Assembly: GCA_036744635.1 (NCBI GenBank)
Contig: DAIOHQ010000032.1
Span: 1 to 27,539, forward strand
Length of the DNA: 27,539 bases
Reading direction: 5' to 3'
DNA from: DAIOHQ01 sp036744635
GTDB taxonomy: Bacteria; Planctomycetota; Phycisphaerae; Tepidisphaerales; Tepidisphaeraceae
Position numbers and translations under genes: made by a program. The notes under the pieces are model-generated. The model was given only the letters and a program-made list of their open reading frames with translations. It was not told the DNA's origin and ran no database searches. Positions 16,141 to 22,386 of the stretch are shown in pieces (position 1 is the stretch's first letter; each line of letters begins with the position of its first letter).

Positions 16141-17694
16141 ATGGCTCAGGCGCAGCTCGTGCAGACAGTCCCACTTCCACCGCAAATTTCCGAGCAGCGC
16201 CATGACTGGGCGATCATCGGCATCACCGCTGTTGTTTTCGCCTCGCTCTCCCTGTGGGGCGCAATGACTTGCAGCGGGTTTCTGGAGGCGGATGCGTGTA
16301 CGCATTACCTGTATGCCCGCTTCGCGCTGCGCGAGCACTTTTACCTGGTGAATGTGTGGGGCCGGCCGTTCTGCACCGCCATCTACGCCATTCCGGCGGC
16401 GCTCGGCGAACGGCTGGGGGTGCGCATCGCCAGCATGGTGATTGCCCTGGCCATCGCCGCCTTGACGATGCTCATCGCCCGGCGGCAGAAAACGCGCTGG
16501 CCGGTGCTGGGGTTCGTCTTTGTGCTGGCCCAGCCGCTGGTGTTCTTGCATTCGTTCAGCGAACTGACTGAGCTTCCGTTCGCGCTGCTGCTGGCCGTCG
16601 CATTTGTGTGTTATCAGCGGCGCTGGTGGCTGGCGATGACGTGCGTGGTGGCAATCACTCCCACCAGCCGGCCGGAAGGATTCGGATTCCTGCTGCTGGC
16701 GGCGCTGGCGCTGATCGCCCATCGCCGCTGGTGGTGGCTGGCGGTGCTGCCGCTACCGCTGTTGATCTGGGATTACGCCGGATGGCGGCTCTACGGACGG
16801 CCGATGTACGACGACCTGCTCCTGGGCCACGCCCTCCCCGCGGCGATGCGCTGGATCTTCTGGCTGAAGCACGAATGGCCTTACGCCACCGAAAGTGCCT
16901 ACACGCCCGGCTCGCTGGCGCATTTTCTCATGTTGATGCCGGCGGTGACCTCGCCGCTGATCTTCCCGGCCATGTGTTTGGGTATTTGGCAGAGCTTTTG
17001 TCCCATCCGGCGATTCTTCAGCGACCACCTCCTTCGCTGCCAGTGCCTGATCGCGATCATTCCGTTGCTGATTTTCCTTGGCCACAGTCTGCTCTATTGG
17101 CGCGGCAAGATGGCCAGCAATGGCGAGCTGCGCTACATGCTGATCGTCGCCCCGTTCTGGGCGCTGCTGGCGGCGCGGGGGTGGGAATGGATGTGTGAAA
17201 TACTCCGGCTGCGCCATCCGCTGCGGTGGGGGGCGGTCGCGGCACTGGCGCCGATCCTCACCCACTTCATCTATCCCGTCCTGCCACTGCAATATTCCCC
17301 TGACTGGCGGCAGGCCGAGCGCATCGCCCGCTGGTACCAGCACGATGCGCTGCGCGAGAAATATCCATTCGTCCTGACCAGCCACCCGGCAATGCTCCTC
17401 TTTCTCGACATCAGCATCAGCGAATCCGGCAAGGCGCGCGACTGGAGCAAGCAGACGGTCGCGACTCCGCCGCCCAGTACAATCCTCATCTGGGACCCAA
17501 GTTACAGTGTCTACAATTCCGACAAGAAGCGCGTGGTTCCCCTGCCGGAGATCATCGACGCCGGTTGGATCAACGTGGCGGATGCCGAGAGAAATGCGGG
17601 GATCGAGCTCTCCATGGAAGATGTGCATCGGCCGCTGCGCGAGCAGACACATAGCTGGCACATATTCCTTACCCCGGCGAATTCGCTACCATGA
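16141..17694 (+). CDS. GT-C-type membrane glycosyltransferase (hypothetical mannosyltransferase-like)
   Basis: The 517-residue protein is polytopic, with a short cytoplasmic N-terminus, about 9-11 hydrophobic segments (first at about 24-45, then about 97-113, 120-137, 145-157, 163-172, 180-194, 198-211 and others to about 430), and a soluble C-terminal part (about 430-517). The first extramembrane loop contains EADACTHYLYAR (49-60), with acidic residues in the position of the catalytic-type Asp of GT-C enzymes such as ArnT, PMT and PIG-V. SELTELPFALL and PTSRPEGFGF are also typical. Such enzymes move a sugar from a polyprenyl phosphate to a lipid or protein outside the membrane. The specific donor and acceptor are unknown. 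It ends 4 bases before the VOC gene start. Confidence 0.75.
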   Translation: MAQAQLVQTVPLPPQISEQRHDWAIIGITAVVFASLSLWGAMTCSGFLEADACTHYLYARFALREHFYLVNVWGRPFCTAIYAIPAALGERLGVRIASMVIALAIAALTMLIARRQKTRWPVLGFVFVLAQPLVFLHSFSELTELPFALLLAVAFVCYQRRWWLAMTCVVAITPTSRPEGFGFLLLAALALIAHRRWWWLAVLPLPLLIWDYAGWRLYGRPMYDDLLLGHALPAAMRWIFWLKHEWPYATESAYTPGSLAHFLMLMPAVTSPLIFPAMCLGIWQSFCPIRRFFSDHLLRCQCLIAIIPLLIFLGHSLLYWRGKMASNGELRYMLIVAPFWALLAARGWEWMCEILRLRHPLRWGAVAALAPILTHFIYPVLPLQYSPDWRQAERIARWYQHDALREKYPFVLTSHPAMLLFLDISISESGKARDWSKQTVATPPPSTILIWDPSYSVYNSDKKRVVPLPEIIDAGWINVADAERNAGIELSMEDVHRPLREQTHSWHIFLTPANSLP

Positions 17695-17698
17695 TGCC

Positions 17699-18073
17699 AT
17701 GATCGCTCGCGCCATACGTCTTTACCCGTTTGTTCCCTCCGGGCCGCAATTCGAGCGCTCCATCGAATTCTTCAACGCCATCGGCTTTGAGACGGCCTGG
17801 CAGCACGATGGCTTGGCCGGGCTGCGCTTCGGCGGGGCCTATTTCATGCTGCAGAAAATCGACGTGCCGGAATGGCAATCCAATCAAATGATTACCTTCG
17901 AGGTCGAGGATCTGGAGGAGTATTGGCGGGAGATCGAGGCGTTGGACCTCCCCTCGAAGTTTCCAGGCGCGAAGCTTCGCCCTCCAACCGACTTCCCCTG
18001 GGGCAGGGAGATTCACCTCATAGATATCGGCGGCGTTTGCTGGCACGTGCGCCAAGCCGCCAAACAAGCGTAG
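17699..18073 (+). CDS. VOC-superfamily protein (glyoxalase / bleomycin-resistance-like)
   Basis: The 124-residue protein has the beta-alpha-beta-beta-beta vicinal-oxygen-chelate layout: an opening strand (RAIRLYPFVPSG), helix (FERSIEFFNAIGFETAW), strands (LAGLRFGGAYFMLQKID, 40-56) and a second half containing MITFEVEDLEEYWREIEAL and WGREIHLIDIGGVCWHV. It belongs to the small, often metal-binding enzymes or antibiotic-binding proteins of this fold; the substrate is not predictable. The ATG at 17699 starts 4 bases after the upstream gene's stop, suggesting translational coupling, although a TACCAT hexamer (17687-17692) lies 6 bases before it. It is convergent with the inositol phosphate synthase gene, 21 bases away. 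Confidence 0.8.
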   Translation: MIARAIRLYPFVPSGPQFERSIEFFNAIGFETAWQHDGLAGLRFGGAYFMLQKIDVPEWQSNQMITFEVEDLEEYWREIEALDLPSKFPGAKLRPPTDFPWGREIHLIDIGGVCWHVRQAAKQA

Positions 18074-18094
18074 TGTTCACTCGCGCGCCGTTCA

Positions 18095-19219
18095 CTACTT
18101 GCGCACTGTCTCGCGGGTGGCGGCCAGGGCTTCGGAGATGAATTCCTCCACCGCCAGGCGGGCATCAGCATCGGTCATCTGCCGCGGTGGGTGCTTCATC
18201 GTCAGCGCGCTCACCGGCTCGATCGGGCCGGCCATGCCAGCCTCACGGGCGAGCTTGCAACAGCGTATGACATCCACCACCACTCCCGCGCTGTTGGGCG
18301 AATCCTCCACGCTCAACCGCAATTCCAGATTCATCGGGATGCCGCCGAAGCCCGTCCCCTCGATGCGCAGGAAGCAGACCTTGTTGTCCTTCTGGAAGGG
18401 GACGTAGTCGCTGGGGCCGATGTGGATCTGGTCAGGCTTCAGCGGGACGTCGAGCTGGCTCTGCACCGCCTCGGTTTTGGAAATTTTCTTGCTGCTGAGG
18501 CGGTCGCGATTGAGCATGTTGAGAAAGTCGGTATTGCCGCCGGTGTTGATCTGGTAGGTGGAATCGATGCGCACGCCGCGCTCGTTGAACAGCCGGGCCA
18601 GCGTGCGATGGGTGATCGTCGCCCCCACCTGGGCTTTGATGTCATCGCCGACGCAGGGAATCCCGCGCCCAGCAAACTTGCGCGCCCAGGCCGGATCGGA
18701 CACAACGAAGCAGGGGACGCAATTCACAAAACTCACCCCCGTGTCGAGGCAGGCCTGGGCATAATGTTCGGTGGCCTGCTGGGCGCCAACCGGCATGTAG
18801 CTGACGAGGATTTCGGCGCCAGAATCGCGCAGCACCCGCGCCACATCCACCGCCGGAATCTTCGCCGGCTCAAATCGCTGCCCGAGCGGATATTCTATCA
18901 TGTGCTCGGCCACGCCATCGAGCACCGGTCCCATTTCCACCGCGACGCCGGTCGGGGGAACGTCGCGATCTATTTCCTTTGTGTTGTTCGGCAAGGCGAA
19001 GATCGCCTTCTCCACTGGCTGGCCGACCTTGCGCGCGTCGATGTCAAAGGCCGCCACCACCTCGATATCCTCCACCCGATAACCGCCCAAATCGGGATGG
19101 GTCAGCCCGGCCGTGTCCCCCTCGCCGGCGGCGCGGCGATGCCCGTAATACGCGATTCCCTGCACCAGGGAAGATGCGCAATTGCCGACCCCCGCGATTG
19201 CTATTCTAATTCGAGCCAT
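18095..19219 (-). CDS. ino1: Inositol-3-phosphate synthase (myo-inositol-1-phosphate synthase)
   Basis: This NAD-dependent cytoplasmic enzyme isomerises D-glucose 6-phosphate to inositol 3-phosphate, the first step to inositol, inositol phospholipids and inositol-derived solutes. It has 374 residues, the length of the short prokaryotic type. The Rossmann dinucleotide motif is GVGNCASSLVQG (10-21). The catalytic region contains GGNTDFLNMLNRDRL (237-251) followed by SSKKISKTEAV (252-262), with the conserved lysines. The start is ATG 19219; a TTG two codons upstream is less likely. No Shine-Dalgarno site is seen; TAAGAC lies 6 bases upstream. It is divergent from the GH1-like gene (168 bases between), so the two could be co-regulated. 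Phosphatidylinositol synthase is not visible in the window. Confidence 0.93.
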   Translation of the reverse strand: MARIRIAIAGVGNCASSLVQGIAYYGHRRAAGEGDTAGLTHPDLGGYRVEDIEVVAAFDIDARKVGQPVEKAIFALPNNTKEIDRDVPPTGVAVEMGPVLDGVAEHMIEYPLGQRFEPAKIPAVDVARVLRDSGAEILVSYMPVGAQQATEHYAQACLDTGVSFVNCVPCFVVSDPAWARKFAGRGIPCVGDDIKAQVGATITHRTLARLFNERGVRIDSTYQINTGGNTDFLNMLNRDRLSSKKISKTEAVQSQLDVPLKPDQIHIGPSDYVPFQKDNKVCFLRIEGTGFGGIPMNLELRLSVEDSPNSAGVVVDVIRCCKLAREAGMAGPIEPVSALTMKHPPRQMTDADARLAVEEFISEALAATRETVRK

Positions 19220-19373
19220 GGCCAAGTCTTAAGCGAAAGCATCATCGGCATGTCCCGCCGCCGGCTGGGATCATGCAGGCATCTCCCCTTTATCATAGCC
19301 TCGCGACGATGAAATTACGCGATCATCGTGCAAAGGTTGCACTTCTGCCCTCCCCCAAGCCGTCTGAGCCGTG

Positions 19374-19379
19374 TAGACT
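19374..19379 (+). promoter_or_regulatory. Candidate -10 (TAGACT) for the stand-alone GH1-like gene
   Basis: TAGACT ends 8 bases before ATG 19388 and no ribosome-binding sequence lies between them. No -35 is evident at 16-18 bases. The support is mainly the repetition of this exact spacing at other starts in the window. Confidence 0.35.
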
Positions 19380-19387
19380 GCGCCGCG

Positions 19388-20656
19388 ATGCACTGGGACT
19401 CCTACGATCACCGCGCCGGCCCCTCTGCAACCGGGGGGAGCGTGCGCATCGCCGATCCGATTGACACGCTGAAGTTCATGTTCGCGGTCGGCATCGAGTG
19501 TTCCTGTCCGGTCGTCGCCGGCAACATCCGCGTCGACCAGCTTCGCGACACCGGCCACTACGAGATGTGGAAAACCGATCTTAAGCTGGTTCGCGAGCTG
19601 GGGTTACGTTATCTCCGCTACGGCCCCGCCATCTACCGGACCAATCCCGCCAAGGATCACTACGACTGGACCGACCTCGATCCGATCATGAACGAAATGC
19701 GCAGGCTGGGGGTCGTCCCGATCATCGACTTGCTGCACTTTGGGCTGCCCGACTGGCTGGTGGATTTTCAAAATCCTGACTGGCCGATGTATTTTGCCGA
19801 GTACGCCCGGCATTTCGCCGAACGCTATCCGTGGGTGAAGTATTACACCCCGGTGAATGAGATTTACATCACCGCCCAGTTCTCGGCCGCCTTCGGCTGG
19901 TGGAACGAACGGCTGATGTCCGACACCGCGTTCGTCACCAACATCAAGCACTGCGTCAGGGCTTCAATCCTGGCGATGAAGGCGATTCTGGATTTGCGGC
20001 CGGACGCAATCTTCATCTACAGCGAGAGCACCGAATACGTCCATCCCGGCTCGCCGGACATGGTGGCGCAGGCGCATTTCATGAACGAGCGGCGTTTCCT
20101 TTCGCTCGACCTGCTGTTTGGCCACGACGTGTCGGCGACCATGTATCGCTACCTGCTGGCCAGCGGGATGAGCGCCGAAGAATACCTCTGGTTTCGCAAC
20201 GAAAAAGAGCTGCGCCGCCACTGCATCATGGGGACGGATTATTACATCACCAACGAGCACGTGATTCGTCCCAATGGCCAGTCGATCGGGGCGGGTGATG
20301 TCTACGGTTATTACGTGATCACCCGCCAATATTTCGACCGCTACCGCCTGCCGGTGATGCACACGGAAACCAACCGCACCGCGAAGTACGCGGTGGAATG
20401 GCTGTGGAAGGAATGGATGAACCTCCTGCGCCTGCGCGAGGATGGCGTGCCGATCATCGGATTCACCTGGTTTGGGTTGGTGGACATGAAGGACTGGGAT
20501 ACAGCACTTACTCGGGTGCGCGGGACGGTCAACAAGGTCGGGCTTTACACTTTGGCCAGAACCCCGCGAAAAGTAGCCCGCGAATATCGCCGGCTGGTGG
20601 AAGAATATTCCCAGCTCCCCATCAGCAGCAGCAAATTCCCGATCCTCACCGCCTGA
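19388..20656 (+). CDS. Glycoside hydrolase family 1-like protein (beta-glucosidase superfamily)
   Basis: The 422-residue (beta/alpha)8 barrel resembles family 1 glycosidases. The catalytic acid/base is in YYTPVNEIYI (Glu158) and the nucleophile in VMHTETNRTA (Glu327), so a retaining mechanism is plausible. Other conserved stretches are GIECSCP (35-41), LRYLRYGPAIYRTNP, LLHFGLPDWL and TWFGLVDMKDW. There is no signal peptide, so it is probably cytoplasmic. It is clearly paralogous to the N-terminal domain of the fusion protein at 22387-25146. Start 19388 was chosen because alignment with the paralogue begins soon after it; a frame-extended start at 19328 adds 20 residues with no similarity. The biosynthetic context suggests glycan editing or transglycosylation rather than nutrient degradation (inference). 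Confidence 0.85.
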   Translation: MHWDSYDHRAGPSATGGSVRIADPIDTLKFMFAVGIECSCPVVAGNIRVDQLRDTGHYEMWKTDLKLVRELGLRYLRYGPAIYRTNPAKDHYDWTDLDPIMNEMRRLGVVPIIDLLHFGLPDWLVDFQNPDWPMYFAEYARHFAERYPWVKYYTPVNEIYITAQFSAAFGWWNERLMSDTAFVTNIKHCVRASILAMKAILDLRPDAIFIYSESTEYVHPGSPDMVAQAHFMNERRFLSLDLLFGHDVSATMYRYLLASGMSAEEYLWFRNEKELRRHCIMGTDYYITNEHVIRPNGQSIGAGDVYGYYVITRQYFDRYRLPVMHTETNRTAKYAVEWLWKEWMNLLRLREDGVPIIGFTWFGLVDMKDWDTALTRVRGTVNKVGLYTLARTPRKVAREYRRLVEEYSQLPISSSKFPILTA

Positions 20657-20701
20657 GCAACAAGAAAGCACCTTGCACACGATCGTCCGTGCGCGGCACT
20701 C

Positions 20702-20724
20702 AATTCGCAGGAGCGGCGAATTTC
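20702..20724. terminator. Possible bidirectional terminator between convergent genes
   Basis: AATTCGC (20702-20708) and GCGAATT (20716-20722) form a 7-base stem with a 7-base loop followed by a short T-run. It sits in the 78-base gap between the convergent GH1-like and flavoenzyme genes. The stem is short and the T-run weak. Confidence 0.3.
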
Positions 20725-20734
20725 TAACCGGCCG

Positions 20735-22258
20735 TCACCGCGCCGCCGGCTCGACAGGCTTGGCCGCCTTGCTGCTGCCCTGGCCGGGATGCATCGACAC
20801 CATCGACTTCTGCGGCGCCACTTTCTTCGGGTCGCCCGATCCGGCGACGACCGATCGCTCGTGGACCGCCGCGTTGCGTCCATCGAGCGTGCTGGCGTAC
20901 TTCATGCCGATGGTGGTTTCCGGCTCGCCGAGCATCCAGCGGTTGACCAACTCAACCCCCATCATCAGCGAGTGGTCGGTGTTGGAGACCTCGTACTTCC
21001 ACATCCCGAAGCGCCCGCGACTGTAAATGCCGTGTTGCTCGAGAAAGGGGATCGCCCTGGAGAGAATCTCGTCGCGCTCGACGCTGGGCGTCGGGTAGCT
21101 GTAGTTGGCGTGATAGACCCAGGTGTCGACGATATCCTTGCGGTCGGCGTCGCTGATCATGCCGGCGTTCACCAGGCCGGTGATGGTGTCATCCACGATT
21201 CGGTCGCCATCGACTGGTTTGAACTCGCTGTAACTGGTCTCGCAGAGCAGCGAATAATGGGTCTGGTTGTCCGGCGTCATGTACGGTGAATAATTGCTCA
21301 GATACGTGACGCGGTAGAACGGGCAGTTGTCTTCGGGGAAATACATCCAGCTCTTGGTGCTGGGGCAGGGCTGTTTAATGCCGATGCCGACCATGTACCC
21401 GCCGGAATGGCGCAGGCTCCTGGTAGCCTTCTTGATCTCGCGCGGCACTTCGCCGTTCAGCACGTCGTTGCAGAGGATGTCCAGCGGCATGGCCGAGATC
21501 AGCTTGTCATATTTCACGATCTGGCCATCACTGAAGCGCACTTCCTTTTTCAGCAGGTTGATGAAATCGACTTTCTTGTTCAGCGTGTAATGCCCTTCCA
21601 GCGGCTTGCCAAAGCGGCGGTAAAACTCTCCGGTGCCGCCAAACAGCGGGAACTTGAAGCAGTTGTTGGGCCCCCAGCCGAAGTCGTCGCTCTGCATCAC
21701 CACGTTCCTGATGGCGCGGTTGATGTCGATCACCGCCACGCGCTCGCCGATCCATTCCTTGTTCATCAGCTCGGCCGGATGTGCCCATACCTTGAAGTTG
21801 TACGGCTTCATGAAGTGCTTGCAGATGCCGTCGCCGAAGACCGCTTCCATGAACTCCTTGAAGTTTCTGGCCGTCTTGTAGTCGCGCTTGGTCTGCGCCT
21901 CGATGAGACCTGTGAGGCACTCGCAGATGACTTCCCTGGGCAGGTACCGGATGTTGTTCTGAAATGGGTAGGGCACCCAGGTGTCGAACATGCGCACCCA
22001 GCACTCCCGCATGTTTTCCTGAAAGTCTTTGCCCATCAGGTCTTCAAAACACTTGTCGTAATACTTGTAGTGGCTGAACATCACGTGCCCGCCGATGTCC
22101 CAGGTGAACCCGGCCGAATCCGTGAAGCTGCTTGCCAGTCCCCCGAGGTGGCCGCTGCGCTCGTACATGTGAAAGTTCTTGTAGCCCAGTTCCTTGAGAC
22201 GGTAGGCTGCGCCAAGCCCCGTGGGACCAGCGCCGATGATGACAATCTTCTCTTCCAT
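20735..22258 (-). CDS. FAD-dependent UDP-galactopyranose mutase-like / protoporphyrinogen oxidase-like flavoprotein
   Basis: The 507-residue flavoenzyme has an N-terminal Rossmann FAD motif (EKIVIIGAGPTGLGAAYRL, GxGxxG at 9-14), then YERSGHLGGLASS (33-45) and WDIGGHVMFSHYKYYD (53-68), as in UDP-galactopyranose mutases and related amine-oxidase-fold proteins. Substrate-domain stretches such as MKPYNFKVWAHP and FPLFGGTGEFYRRF are consistent with this. The C-terminal 50 residues are low-complexity (Ser, Lys, Pro, Ala). The start at 22258 places the FAD motif at the usual distance; alternative ATGs upstream, for example one preceded by GGAGG near 22313, would add about 20 residues. It lies 128 bases downstream of the GH1-GT4 fusion gene on the same strand, probably one transcript. 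A role in making or rearranging a nucleotide sugar for the neighbouring transferase is inferred; the substrate is unknown. Confidence 0.8.
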   Translation of the reverse strand: MEEKIVIIGAGPTGLGAAYRLKELGYKNFHMYERSGHLGGLASSFTDSAGFTWDIGGHVMFSHYKYYDKCFEDLMGKDFQENMRECWVRMFDTWVPYPFQNNIRYLPREVICECLTGLIEAQTKRDYKTARNFKEFMEAVFGDGICKHFMKPYNFKVWAHPAELMNKEWIGERVAVIDINRAIRNVVMQSDDFGWGPNNCFKFPLFGGTGEFYRRFGKPLEGHYTLNKKVDFINLLKKEVRFSDGQIVKYDKLISAMPLDILCNDVLNGEVPREIKKATRSLRHSGGYMVGIGIKQPCPSTKSWMYFPEDNCPFYRVTYLSNYSPYMTPDNQTHYSLLCETSYSEFKPVDGDRIVDDTITGLVNAGMISDADRKDIVDTWVYHANYSYPTPSVERDEILSRAIPFLEQHGIYSRGRFGMWKYEVSNTDHSLMMGVELVNRWMLGEPETTIGMKYASTLDGRNAAVHERSVVAGSGDPKKVAPQKSMVSMHPGQGSSKAAKPVEPAAR

Positions 22259-22386
22259 AACAGCACCTGCTTCCGTATTTGGGCAGCCGTCGCCGCCGTC
22301 CATCAGCTTCATCACCTCCAGCGCCTCGCCGTTCGGCAGCGCAGCGCGTGGGGCATAGCCATTCCAAGCGGCCAGTTCAGAGGAGG

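Noticed and set aside
18191..19312. 373-codon plus-strand frame over the inositol phosphate synthase gene
   Set aside because: It is an antisense shadow of a gene with unmistakable NAD and catalytic motifs.
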